From assembly GCF_018860825.1 (NCBI RefSeq), contig NZ_JAHKPZ010000036.1, positions 62,001-126,000 on the forward strand: a stretch of DNA of 64,000 bases. The letters are read 5' to 3'. The stretch's first letter is position 1. Each line of letters starts with the position of its first letter. The translations under genes and the position numbers were made by a program. A model generated the notes under the pieces. That model saw only the letters and a list, made by a program, of their open reading frames with translations, did no database searches and was not told where the DNA came from. This document shows, piece by piece, positions 45,563-54,362 of the stretch. Source of the stretch: Lacinutrix sp. C3R15. Lineage in GTDB: Bacteria > Bacteroidota > Bacteroidia > Flavobacteriales > Flavobacteriaceae.

Positions 45563-47515
45563 ATGAAAAAAAAGAAACTCAATTTAAGAGATATAAAACC
45601 TAATTCTGAAAAAGAACACAGTCACGATGATGGTCATAATCACAGTAAAGGTTCCAATAATTTTAAAGCATATAGTGCAGCGATAGTAAGTTTTGTAATG
45701 CTAATCATTGGTATTACTTTAGATTATTTTGATATTAATTTTTTTAGAGATTGGATTCGCATTGTTTGGTATATCATAGCATATATACCTGTTGGATTTC
45801 CTGTTGTAAAAGAAGGATGGAAAAGTATTAAAAAAGGTGATGTCTTTACAGAATTTTTTTTAATGTCAATCGCAACCATTGGTGCGTTTATTATTGGTGA
45901 ATATCCTGAAGGTGTTGCAGTAATGCTATTTTATGCAGTAGGCGAATTATTTCAAAGCACAGCAGTTAATAGAGCAAAATCAAACATTAAAGCATTGCTT
46001 GATGTTAGACCAAAGGAAGCGTTAGTTTATCGAAATAAAGATTATGTTTCTGTAAATCCTGAAGCCGTAAATATTGGCGAAAAGATACAAGTACGTGTTG
46101 GCGAAAAAGTACCTTTAGATGGTGTTTTTTTGTCTGAAAAAGGATCATTTAACACAGCAGCTTTAACTGGTGAAAGTAAACCAGATACCATTGCCAAAGG
46201 TGAAAAAGTATTTGCAGGAAGTATCAATCTCAATGGTGTTATAGAAATTGAAACCACCAAAGAATTTAAAGACAGTTCCATTGCTCGTATTCTCGATATG
46301 GTTCAAAATGCAACAGCTCGTAAATCTAAAACCGAATTATTCATAAGGAAGTTTGCACGTATTTACACACCAATTGTTGTGTTTTTAGCCATAGGCGTTA
46401 CATTATTACCTTATTTTATTGTCGATGGTTATGTCTTTAGAGATTGGTTGTATAGAGCTTTAATTTTCTTGGTAATATCTTGTCCTTGTGCTTTAGTTAT
46501 TTCAATTCCATTGGGTTATTTCGGTGGTTTAGGAGCAGCTTCAAAAAACGGTATTCTATTTAAAGGTGCTTCTTTTCTTGATGCTATGACCAAAATTAAT
46601 ACGTTGGTTATGGATAAAACGGGTACAGTTACCAAAGGTGTTTTTAAAATCAAAAAAGTAAAAGCAATCAGTTGGGAAGAAACTGAATTTATGAAATACT
46701 TAATGGCGATGGAAGAGCAATCTACGCATCCAATTGCTAAAGCCATTTTAGAATACAAAGCAAATGGAGCAGATTTTAATGCTACCAAAGTTTCAGAAAT
46801 AGCAGGAAAAGGTTTAAAAGGAATTGTAAACGGAAAAACTGTTTTAGTTGGAAACAAAGCATTAATGACTGCCAATAATATTGAAGTTGCAAAAGAAATC
46901 GACACTATTGTAGAATCTATTGTTTTAGTTTCAATTGGTAATAAGTTTGCTGGTTATGTTGTCATTGCAGACGAATTGAAAGAAGATGCCAAAGAAACCA
47001 TAACCAATTTGCACAAAGTCGGTATTTCTAAAATAATGATGCTTTCCGGGGATAAAGATTCCATTACTCAAAAAGTAGCTTCTCAATTAAACATTGAAAA
47101 AGCAAAAGGTGGTTTATTACCCGAAGATAAATTGAATGAAGTTGAAACTTTAAAACAAAATTCCAAAAATAAAATAGCCTTTATTGGCGATGGTATTAAT
47201 GACGCACCAGTTTTAGCAGCAAGTGATGTAGGTATTGCAATGGGAGGTTTAGGAAGTGATGTTGCCATTGAAACTGCTGATGTCATTATCCAAACAGACC
47301 AACCTTCAAAAGTAGTTAAAGCAATAAAAATTAGTCGTTCTACTCGAAAAATTGTTTGGCAGAATATCATTTTAGCTTTTGGTGTTAAAATAGTTGTTTT
47401 AATATTAGGTGCAGGTGGTTTAGCAACAATGTGGGAAGCTGTATTTGCTGATGTAGGTGTTGCGTTATTAGCAATTTTGAATGCTGTAAGATTACAACGA
47501 ATGCAATGGCGTTAA
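45563..47515 (+). CDS. Zn/Cd/Pb-type P1B ATPase
   Basis: A 650-residue P-type ATPase. An N-terminal His cluster (EHSHDDGHNHSKG) replaces an HMA domain. Membrane pairs, ALTGES actuator motif, CPC at residues 307-309, DKTGT (D351), STHPIAKAI and [11 protein letters not shown] follow. The CPC with a His-rich N terminus fits the ZntA/CadA divalent group. It follows the Fur-family gene and completes the second metal module. Confidence 0.92.
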   Translation: MKKKKLNLRDIKPNSEKEHSHDDGHNHSKGSNNFKAYSAAIVSFVMLIIGITLDYFDINFFRDWIRIVWYIIAYIPVGFPVVKEGWKSIKKGDVFTEFFLMSIATIGAFIIGEYPEGVAVMLFYAVGELFQSTAVNRAKSNIKALLDVRPKEALVYRNKDYVSVNPEAVNIGEKIQVRVGEKVPLDGVFLSEKGSFNTAALTGESKPDTIAKGEKVFAGSINLNGVIEIETTKEFKDSSIARILDMVQNATARKSKTELFIRKFARIYTPIVVFLAIGVTLLPYFIVDGYVFRDWLYRALIFLVISCPCALVISIPLGYFGGLGAASKNGILFKGASFLDAMTKINTLVMDKTGTVTKGVFKIKKVKAISWEETEFMKYLMAMEEQSTHPIAKAILEYKANGADFNATKVSEIAGKGLKGIVNGKTVLVGNKALMTANNIEVAKEIDTIVESIVLVSIGNKFAGYVVIADELKEDAKETITNLHKVGISKIMMLSGDKDSITQKVASQLNIEKAKGGLLPEDKLNEVETLKQNSKNKIAFIGDGINDAPVLAASDVGIAMGGLGSDVAIETADVIIQTDQPSKVVKAIKISRSTRKIVWQNIILAFGVKIVVLILGAGGLATMWEAVFADVGVALLAILNAVRLQRMQWR

Positions 47516-47604
47516 ATAATTAAAGTCATTGTATTTATTTTAATTTTTTTAAAGTAAAGTATTTTTAAACAAACCAGATTTATTGTCCTCATAACTACTG
47601 TAAG

Positions 47605-48450
47605 TTGAAAAAAATTGAAAGAATAGTAAAAAAATTAGATTCTAATTTAGATTTTTTAGAAAAAGAAATTGAAGGCGTTTTAGAGAAGTCTGAAGAGGGT
47701 ATTAAGGTAACTCAAAGAGCTCTTGAACAAATAAGAGAACTTTTGTTAAAACGAAAATCAGCATCAACTTCTGATGAAATCTATTTTTTCAAAAATATTA
47801 AGCCTCAAGTTTTTAGTAAATTAATTTATTATGTGAAATTATTTAGTATTGAAAGTAAAAGACCAAGAAGTAGTAACAAATCTCAAGTAAAGTATTTTAA
47901 CAAACATATAGATAGGTTGCAAAATTATTTTAATGATAATTTAGAGTTTTATCATTATTATAGACGAGGTGCTACTTTTTTGGATAACGAATATTTTATA
48001 AGAGGAAAAGCTAATATTCGTTTATTTCCAGATTCTCTTTCTTTTTTCGCAGATGATAAATTTTCTACAAGCCACGATTCTACTGTAGCCACAATTCTTG
48101 CTTATGATATGCTAATAATTTATTTAAAAACTGAAATTGATAAACTTGAAAATAACAATGGTATGGAAGCAAATTATAACGCTTTTCAAAAGCAATCAAA
48201 ATTATTTTGGACAGGTAATAAAACAGATTTAATAGAACTCATTTATGCACTTCATAGTTCTGGAGTAATAAATAGTGGAACAGCAGATATTAAAGAGGTA
48301 GCCTTAATTTGCGAACAAATGTTTAACGTTAGTTTGGGCGATTATTACAGAACTTTTTTAGAAATCCGTTCACGCAAAATAAATCAAACAAAATTCATTG
48401 ATAAACTAAAAGAGTCTTTAGTAGATAAAATGCTAGAATCTGATGAATAA
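47605..48450 (+). CDS. RteC-like protein
   Basis: A 281-residue helical protein beginning at a TTG. It has the RteC (PF09357) pattern: LIYYVKLFSIESKRPRSSNK, then YFNDNLEFYHYYRRGATFLDNEYFIRG and a C-terminal DIKEVALICEQMFNVSLGDYYRTFLEIRSRK. RteC of CTnDOT activates excision genes. Here it sits before the excisionase-like HTH gene, as in Bacteroidota conjugative elements, although no conjugation genes remain. Confidence 0.85.
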   Translation: MKKIERIVKKLDSNLDFLEKEIEGVLEKSEEGIKVTQRALEQIRELLLKRKSASTSDEIYFFKNIKPQVFSKLIYYVKLFSIESKRPRSSNKSQVKYFNKHIDRLQNYFNDNLEFYHYYRRGATFLDNEYFIRGKANIRLFPDSLSFFADDKFSTSHDSTVATILAYDMLIIYLKTEIDKLENNNGMEANYNAFQKQSKLFWTGNKTDLIELIYALHSSGVINSGTADIKEVALICEQMFNVSLGDYYRTFLEIRSRKINQTKFIDKLKESLVDKMLESDE

Positions 48451-48467
48451 ACACCCAACTTGGGTGT
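48451..48467. repeat. 17-bp palindrome, copy 1
   Basis: ACACCCAACTTGGGTGT is an 8-bp-armed palindrome with a single central base. Its exact reverse complement lies at 48577-48593. It starts just after the RteC stop. Confidence 0.6.
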
Positions 48468-48472
48468 TTTAA

Positions 48473-48507
48473 AGAGCAAATAATTATCATAGTATTTGCT
48501 CTTTTTT
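48473..48507 (+). terminator. Terminator after the RteC-like gene
   Basis: AGAGCAAATA (48473-48482) pairs with TATTTGCTCT (48493-48502), followed by a T run. A typical rho-independent terminator between the two palindromes. Confidence 0.75.
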
Positions 48508-48576
48508 ATTGCCTATGTTTTACAAGTAAAACATTAAAACAAATCAATGTAACTCATTAAATATGAGCGTATAAAA

Positions 48577-48593
48577 ACACCCAAGTTGGGTGT
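48577..48593. repeat. 17-bp palindrome, copy 2
   Basis: ACACCCAAGTTGGGTGT, exact reverse complement of copy 1, at 126 bases distance. An operator pair or recombination-related site is possible. Confidence 0.6.
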
Positions 48594-48769
48594 AACTTGT
48601 GAAAAACACTCAATAATTCACTTCATATTTGCTAAACGAAAGTCAAATCACAGATTCACGAATACCTATTTGAAAAAAACATTCTAACTCGTGAATTAAA
48701 TCAATTTAATAGCTGCCATTGATAACGAAAGTTTGATGTGGTAGCTGTTTTTAACTTAAATCGTTTACT

Positions 48770-49048
48770 ATGGCAGCAACAATTATTACAACCGAAGATC
48801 TTCACGAATTCAAATTAGAATTATTAGAAGGTATTAAAACAATCATCAATAACAAAACAGGTTTAGCCACTAAAAAATGGTTAAAATCACCAGAAGTTCG
48901 CGACCTGTTAAGTATTTCACCAGGTACATTACAAAACTTACGAATTAACGGAACGTTACCATACACTAAAGTTGGTGGTGTTATTTATTACGATTATGAT
49001 GATATTCAAAAAGTAATGCAAGACAATAGAATACACAACAAGTTTTAA
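48770..49048 (+). CDS. Excisionase-like helix-turn-helix protein
   Basis: A 92-residue protein with a MerR/excisionase-type winged helix: KKWLKSPEVRDLLSISPGTLQNLRINGTLPYTKVGGVIYYDYDDI. Such small HTH proteins in Bacteroidota elements act as recombination directionality factors or regulators. It precedes the DnaD-like gene by 33 bases. The 15-bp motif it shares with the integrase upstream region supports a link to excision. Confidence 0.82.
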   Translation: MAATIITTEDLHEFKLELLEGIKTIINNKTGLATKKWLKSPEVRDLLSISPGTLQNLRINGTLPYTKVGGVIYYDYDDIQKVMQDNRIHNKF

Positions 49049-49081
49049 TGCCACTTTAAGTGCAGCTAAAACACCTATTCT

Positions 49082-49747
49082 ATGCAAAAAGTTAATTATA
49101 TAAAACACCTAAAAGGTGTATTTATTCAATTCTCTAAAGACAACCGTTTAAATCCAACACATATAAGTTTATATATAGCATTATTCCAAATCTGGAATAA
49201 CAATCGGTTTTTAGACGAATTTTATATCAATCGAGAAGAAGTAATGAGCTTTTCAAAGATAGGCTCTAAATCAACATATCATAAATGTATTAAAGAGCTA
49301 AATCATTGGAAATATATTATTTACTATCCATCACACAATCCATTTAAGGGAAGTAAAATTAAGATGTTCAATTTTGAGACAAGTTATAAACAAGTTATGG
49401 ACTCATACAATCCTATAAACGGACAAGCACTGGTATCTAATAATAAACATATACAAACTAATAAAAACATTAATAAACTTGACCAGCCAAAAAATGAAAA
49501 TGATGTTATTACTTTTTTTAAAAATGAAAAATGGCCAATAATTGAAGCTCAAAAATTTTTTAATCATTATCAAGGTATTGGTTGGAAAGTAGGTGGAAAA
49601 ACAAAAATTGTCAATTGGCAAGCTACTGCTAAAAATTGGATGCTAAAAGCTGAAGAAATAAAAACAAAAATAAATCAAAAAGCAGTTAGCCAAAATCAAG
49701 ACAACCTAAAGACAAGTAAAAACAAAAACTACAATGAGCCTTTATAA
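49082..49747 (+). CDS. DnaD/replisome-organiser-like protein
   Basis: A 221-residue protein. The N-terminal winged-helix region (FIQFSKDNRLNPTHISLYIALFQIWNNN...SKSTYHKCIKEL) and the C-terminal FFNHYQGIGWKVGGKTKIVNWQATAKNWM block resemble phage and plasmid replication initiators of the DnaD-like group, where the last block contacts ssDNA and the helicase loader. It directly precedes a DnaC-like ATPase. A replication or priming role for the excised island is inferred. Confidence 0.7.
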   Translation: MQKVNYIKHLKGVFIQFSKDNRLNPTHISLYIALFQIWNNNRFLDEFYINREEVMSFSKIGSKSTYHKCIKELNHWKYIIYYPSHNPFKGSKIKMFNFETSYKQVMDSYNPINGQALVSNNKHIQTNKNINKLDQPKNENDVITFFKNEKWPIIEAQKFFNHYQGIGWKVGGKTKIVNWQATAKNWMLKAEEIKTKINQKAVSQNQDNLKTSKNKNYNEPL

Positions 49748-49795
49748 CGCTTTGCGTCATACGGCGCTTATTTCAGTAACTCACTATCTAAAACT

Positions 49796-50458
49796 ATGAA
49801 TAAGATACAACCACATATTATAAAAGAAGGAGGTGTTCAATACCAATTAGGAGAATTTAATAACAATAATATTTCATACGATTTCAAAAAAATATTAATT
49901 TATCTTGATGCAAAAGGAAAGCTGCTCTTTGGTAAAAACTTTAAAATCTATGAAGAAGATGAGGTTATTTTATATAAACTATGTGTCTATTTTATAAGTG
50001 ATTTTGAGGCTTGCAAAAAATTAGAAATAGATCCAAACAAAGGGATATTATTATCGGGACCTGTAGGCTGTGGTAAAACAAGTTTAATGAAATTATTAAG
50101 GTTTATGGTACCACATCAAAAACCGTATGAACTAATTCCTGCTAGAAATATCACATTCGCATTTAATAATATTGGTTACAAAACTATTGAAGAATATGGT
50201 AATAGTAGTTTTTATTGTTTTGATGATTTAGGTGTTGAATCAACTGGTCGTCATTTTGGTAAAGATTGTAATGTAATGGGAGAAATTCTTTTATCTCGTT
50301 ACGATTTATTCCTAAAAAGAAAAATAAGAACACACGCTACAACCAACCTAAATGCACAAGAATTAGAAGAAAGATATGGTAATCGTGTACGTTCTCGAAT
50401 GCGAGAATTATTTAATTTAGTTGCTTTTGATAAGGAAAGTGTTGATAAGAGAGTTTAA
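49796..50458 (+). CDS. DnaC/IstB-like AAA+ ATPase
   Basis: A 220-residue P-loop ATPase. Walker A is GPVGCGKTS (residues 88-96) and Walker B is FYCFDDLGVES. The sensor region ATTNLNAQELEERYGNRVRSRMRELFNLV is as in helicase loaders. With the DnaD-like gene before it, it probably loads a helicase at an origin on the island. IstB-type transposition helper is an alternative, but no transposase is present. Confidence 0.8.
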   Translation: MNKIQPHIIKEGGVQYQLGEFNNNNISYDFKKILIYLDAKGKLLFGKNFKIYEEDEVILYKLCVYFISDFEACKKLEIDPNKGILLSGPVGCGKTSLMKLLRFMVPHQKPYELIPARNITFAFNNIGYKTIEEYGNSSFYCFDDLGVESTGRHFGKDCNVMGEILLSRYDLFLKRKIRTHATTNLNAQELEERYGNRVRSRMRELFNLVAFDKESVDKRV

Positions 50459-50476
50459 AAGAATTATAAACTTGCA

Positions 50477-50506
50477 TTGCTATTCGGTTTCAACTCAATA
50501 TATTTG
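50477..50506 (+). promoter_or_regulatory. Promoter of the GHKL/HNH/methyltransferase operon
   Basis: TTG (50477-50479), 19-base spacer, TATATTTG (50499-50506): a close match to the Bacteroidota consensus. It lies 27 bases before the ATG at 50534 and rules out a TTG start at 50477 for the regulator, since that codon forms part of the promoter. Confidence 0.7.
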
Positions 50507-50533
50507 TCTAATACACTAATTAATTGTACTTCT

Positions 50534-50740
50534 ATGACTATAAATCGTATAAAAGTAGTTTTAGCTGAAAAAAATAAAAAGAATAAATGGTTAGCTCAAG
50601 AACTTGGTAAAAGTCAATCTACCATTTCAAATTGGTGTACGAATGAAAGTCAACCATCTTTAGAAACCCTTATTGATATAGCTAATGTTATAGATGTGGA
50701 CGTAAGAGAATTAATTAATTCAACGAAAACTAATGAGTAG
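50534..50740 (+). CDS. XRE/C-protein-like regulator
   Basis: A 68-residue protein that is almost only a helix-turn-helix domain (WLAQELGKSQSTISNWCTNESQPSLETLIDIA). It is first in a five-gene operon with a nuclease and methyltransferase, which resembles controller (C) proteins of restriction-modification systems. The ATG at 50534 lies downstream of a good promoter. It overlaps the next gene by eight bases. Confidence 0.85.
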   Translation: MTINRIKVVLAEKNKKNKWLAQELGKSQSTISNWCTNESQPSLETLIDIANVIDVDVRELINSTKTNE

Positions 50741-53084
50741 TAAAATTGACAATGTAAAATTAGAGCTTACAGCTTTACTATCTAAAAATCCTCCTGATTT
50801 TGGTAAGATTTTATCTCTTTCTAATGAATTAGCTAAACTAGATCCAGATCATCAAAGATTTTTTGTTGATGCAAAAACTCTAATACACTTAGGAAGAGAT
50901 AGTATTAAAGATCATTCTACTGCGCTACTAGAATTAGTAAAGAACAGTTATGATGCAGATGCTAAAAATGTAGACATTGAAATATTCTCTATAACCACAG
51001 ATTCAATAAGAGTAGCAGATAATGGCTTCGGTATGACCGAAGATGAATTGAAAAATAATTGGTTAAGAATTGGTTTTTCAGAGAAACGTCAGCAGAAAAA
51101 AAGCAAATTAGGAAGAAGAAAAACTGGAGAAAAAGGTATTGGAAGAATTTCAACTGATAGACTAGGTTCTCAACTAGAAATAAGAACAAAATCAAAAGAT
51201 TCTGAACTGACTGGGATAAAATTAAATTGGGATGATTTCGATGTTGAAGGTAAAAATATATCTGATATTAGAGTGCAATTATTTAAACCTGATTCAATAA
51301 GTTTACCCAAGCTTTTAGGAGAGGATGCAAAAACTGGTACTGAAATTCTTATATCTAAACAAAGACAACCTTGGAGTAAAAATAATATTGAAAATCTATA
51401 TCAAGAATTATCAGCTTTAACACCACCATTTGAAGATGTTGTTGATTTTGATATTTCATTAATTAATGATATCCAGCCAACTATTTCTGAAAAAATAGAT
51501 ACTAACTATTTAAATGCTGCAGAAATAGAAATTGAAGCTTATTATGATGGAAAAGGTTCAGAAATAGTTTATACATATTGGGACAAGTATAATAAAAAAG
51601 AAATAATCGAAAAAATTGATTGGCAAAATCTAATTTCTAAATCTAATTTAAAAGATTCACACGATTTATCTGATTCATTGAGATGTGGTCCAGTTACACT
51701 TAAATTATATTTCTTTTTAAGGGAATCAGCATCTGTTAGAGATATGGATTTTAACCTTAGTTCGCTTAGAGAGTTCTTGGATAATAATGCAGGTATAAAA
51801 GTCTATAGAGATAAGATTGTTGTAAAACCTTATGGTTTTCCTAGTTCACAATTTGGTTATGATTGGTTGGAATTAGCAGATAGAAAAGCAAAAGATCCAG
51901 CTGGTTTAAGTAGAGCAGAAAATTATAGGGTAACTCCTAATCAATTAGTTGGCGGTGTTTTCATTACAAGAGACTCAAATGTTGAATTGGCAGATAGTGC
52001 TGCAAGAGAAGGTTTAGTAGAATCAGAAGCCTTTTATGATTTACGTAGCCTAACTTTAGGTTCAATAAATATGCTTGAATCATATAGAACAAAGTTGATT
52101 CCAAAAATTAAAAGTTCAAAAGCAGGTACTAAGAAGTCTTCAACAGAAACACAGACAGATAAATTAATAAAAGCTTTATCAAACATTGAGCAAGATTTAG
52201 ATGATATTAATTCTGATATTCAAGACAGTAAAGATATTGATGTAGACACAAAAATAAAAGTACAGAAAAACATTACAAATCTAAGTCGTACAACTAGTAA
52301 AGTCGAAAAGACTATTACAGATTTACTTAACTGGAATAGAACTTTGAGTGGTTTAGCAACAATAGGTATATCATCTGCAGTGTTTGGTCACGAAACAGAA
52401 GGATCTATTACTCAGTTTAAAGGCTCTGTTTCAACTGCAAAATTATTATTAAAAAGAAAAGAGCCTAACATAGAGAAAGCACTTTCAGAACTTGACAAAG
52501 CAATTCGTTATTCTAAAAGAGTAGCTGCTTGGGGTGCCTATGCTTTAACAAGAGTTCAGCGTGAAAAAAGAAACAAAAAAAATACTAATATAAAACGAAC
52601 AATAGAATCTGTGGTTAATGAATTAAAACCTGCTTTCTCAGCAGCTTCTATTTCTATTGATTCGATATTGAAGAATATGTTTTCCAATACATATCAAATG
52701 GATATAGAAACTATTCTAATAAATCTATTAACTAATTCTTATACTGCTGCAACTCAAAAATCTGGTGATAGAAAAATTGTTATTACTCTATCTTTTAAAG
52801 ATAAGAAAAAATCTAAAAAATCAATTATAGAAGGCTATATGATAACGGTTTCAGATTCTGGACCAGGTGTATCAAAAGAATTTAGTCATAGAGTATTTGA
52901 ACCTTTATTTTCAACCAAACTTAATCCTTCAAAAGGAAGTAAAAGTATAGGAACAGGTTTAGGGTTAACTGTTGTTAGCTCTATAGTTAGAGATTTAAAA
53001 GGAGAAATATCCTTTGATCAAGACCCAATATTAAAAGGAGCTCGCTTTAAAGTATGGCTGCCAATAGAGAAAAAAAATGAATAG
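50733..53084 (+). CDS. Double GHKL ATPase: MORC/Hsp90-like N terminus, histidine-kinase-like C terminus
   Basis: A 783-residue cytoplasmic protein. The first GHKL domain has E67-x3-N71 (ELVKNSYDA), DNGFGM (96-101) and GEKGIGR. A middle S5-like region (about 230-440) follows, with a possible coiled coil at about 470-530. The second part has an H box-like FGHETEG (H553), N box (N664, N668), DSGPG (708-712) and GTGLGL (740-745), as in histidine kinases. There is no membrane segment or sensor domain. Its neighbour is a receiver protein. The two-part design resembles the GHKL ATPases reported in predicted restriction systems, but with added kinase parts. Confidence 0.85.
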   Translation: MSSKIDNVKLELTALLSKNPPDFGKILSLSNELAKLDPDHQRFFVDAKTLIHLGRDSIKDHSTALLELVKNSYDADAKNVDIEIFSITTDSIRVADNGFGMTEDELKNNWLRIGFSEKRQQKKSKLGRRKTGEKGIGRISTDRLGSQLEIRTKSKDSELTGIKLNWDDFDVEGKNISDIRVQLFKPDSISLPKLLGEDAKTGTEILISKQRQPWSKNNIENLYQELSALTPPFEDVVDFDISLINDIQPTISEKIDTNYLNAAEIEIEAYYDGKGSEIVYTYWDKYNKKEIIEKIDWQNLISKSNLKDSHDLSDSLRCGPVTLKLYFFLRESASVRDMDFNLSSLREFLDNNAGIKVYRDKIVVKPYGFPSSQFGYDWLELADRKAKDPAGLSRAENYRVTPNQLVGGVFITRDSNVELADSAAREGLVESEAFYDLRSLTLGSINMLESYRTKLIPKIKSSKAGTKKSSTETQTDKLIKALSNIEQDLDDINSDIQDSKDIDVDTKIKVQKNITNLSRTTSKVEKTITDLLNWNRTLSGLATIGISSAVFGHETEGSITQFKGSVSTAKLLLKRKEPNIEKALSELDKAIRYSKRVAAWGAYALTRVQREKRNKKNTNIKRTIESVVNELKPAFSAASISIDSILKNMFSNTYQMDIETILINLLTNSYTAATQKSGDRKIVITLSFKDKKKSKKSIIEGYMITVSDSGPGVSKEFSHRVFEPLFSTKLNPSKGSKSIGTGLGLTVVSSIVRDLKGEISFDQDPILKGARFKVWLPIEKKNE

Positions 53085-53736
53085 AATAGGAATTATTGAT
53101 GATAATAAAGATCAAAGAGAAACATTACAACTTGCTCTAGAGGCTCACTTAGAAAATAGAGAGTCTACTCTAGAAGTAATTGATATTTTTCCTTTTGATA
53201 CTCAGGATTTTACTGAATATTTTGAATGGATTCAGGCAAACAATATTTGTTGCCTAATATTTGATGAAAGAATGCATAATGAATCTGAAGATAACGTAGG
53301 TCCAGTTGGTTATAGAGGAAATGAATTAGTTACAATTGTAAGAAACAAATTTAAAGATATTCCAATCTATGTAATTACTTCTAATAAAAGTGATGAAGAT
53401 TTACAGCAAAAATTCAGTGAATTTGAAGACATAATTGACAGACAGGAGTTTACAGATGAAGGAGAAAGATATGTGGATAGGTTTATAAGAGCTTCACAAA
53501 GATATTTAGATGAAAATACAAGTGAGCTTGAAGAATTTCAACAACTATCAGAATTAGTAGCGTCTGGCAAAAATGATAAGGATAATTTAATTCGTCTACG
53601 TGCATTACAATTAAAACTTAACTTGCCATTAGATAGCGGATTAGGTGAAAGAAAAGATTGGCTAGATGAATATGAAAATAAAATTCAGTTTTTAGAAGAA
53701 TTACAGAAAAAAATTGAAGCAAAAATCACAAAATAG
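53077..53736 (+). CDS. Stand-alone receiver-like protein
   Basis: A 219-residue protein. The receiver core shows D8-D9 (IIDDN), phosphoacceptor D63 (LIFDER) and T101/S102 (VITSN), but the usual K-P after the fifth strand is not evident (EDIIDRQEF). The C terminus is helical with no DNA-binding domain. It overlaps the kinase-like gene by eight bases, so it is the likely partner of H553. The output is probably protein-protein, toward the HNH or methyltransferase proteins. Confidence 0.75.
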   Translation: MNRIGIIDDNKDQRETLQLALEAHLENRESTLEVIDIFPFDTQDFTEYFEWIQANNICCLIFDERMHNESEDNVGPVGYRGNELVTIVRNKFKDIPIYVITSNKSDEDLQQKFSEFEDIIDRQEFTDEGERYVDRFIRASQRYLDENTSELEEFQQLSELVASGKNDKDNLIRLRALQLKLNLPLDSGLGERKDWLDEYENKIQFLEELQKKIEAKITK

Positions 53737-54362
53737 TGAACTGGAAGAAGATTATAAAAGATAAAGAAAATCAACCAGCAGTTGGTACATATTCAGATTG
53801 GAAAGAACAAATTGCAAAAGAGTGTTTTTATCAATGTATTTATTGCTCAATTAACGAAGCTCAATTTGGTGGTATAGATCATTATCATATTGAACACTAC
53901 AAGCCTAAGTCAATTGAAAGATTTAAAATTCTGGAAAATGATATTTGTAATTTATTTTATAGCTGTCCTATTTGCAATAGATTTAAAAGTTATGATTGGC
54001 CTAATGATGCAGATGATTTAGATATTATTTGTTATCCTGACCCTTCTACTTATGACTATTCAGATTTGTTTGTAGTAAATTCCCTAGACTACAAAGTTTA
54101 TGGCACTTATGTTAGTACAAAATATATGACAGAAAGGTTATATTTAAACAGACCACAACTTTTATATGAAAGGCGTGAGTCTTTTTTAAAGCAAAGAGAA
54201 GAAAATGTTACTAAAGCTCTTGAAGTTCTTCAAGACAAAATAAATAATCCAGAAGATTTTACTCTATTAAAAGAATCATTATCAGGTATAATACAATTAA
54301 ATAAAACACTTCAAAAAAGAAGCAGTATTCGTCCATATAAATTAGCAGAAATAAGGAAATGA
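53736..54362 (+). CDS. HNH endonuclease
   Basis: A 208-residue HNH nuclease starting at a GTG that overlaps the preceding stop. Zinc-binding C34/C37 and C77/C80 flank the catalytic block DHYHIEHYKPKS (H54 with E53), and N81 follows the second pair. This is the same HNH pattern as in TIGR02646-type defence nucleases (for example PtuB of Septu). No specificity domain is visible. It overlaps the methyltransferase gene by ATGA. Confidence 0.85.
   Translation: MNWKKIIKDKENQPAVGTYSDWKEQIAKECFYQCIYCSINEAQFGGIDHYHIEHYKPKSIERFKILENDICNLFYSCPICNRFKSYDWPNDADDLDIICYPDPSTYDYSDLFVVNSLDYKVYGTYVSTKYMTERLYLNRPQLLYERRESFLKQREENVTKALEVLQDKINNPEDFTLLKESLSGIIQLNKTLQKRSSIRPYKLAEIRK

Larger units (their letters stand above)
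48451..48769. other. Gene-free region with paired palindromes
   Basis: No gene in 319 bases. It holds two mutually inverse 17-bp palindromes (48451-48467 and 48577-48593), a terminator (48473-48507) and a 15-bp sequence (ACGAAAGTCAAATCA, 48636-48650) that occurs in inverse form before the integrase gene (26281-26295). Another ACGAAAGT core is at about 48725. It is probably the regulatory hub of the island maintenance genes. Confidence 0.5.

Noticed and set aside
50477-50533. TTG start for the XRE regulator
   Set aside because: The TTG forms the -33 part of a strong promoter, so translation from there is unlikely.
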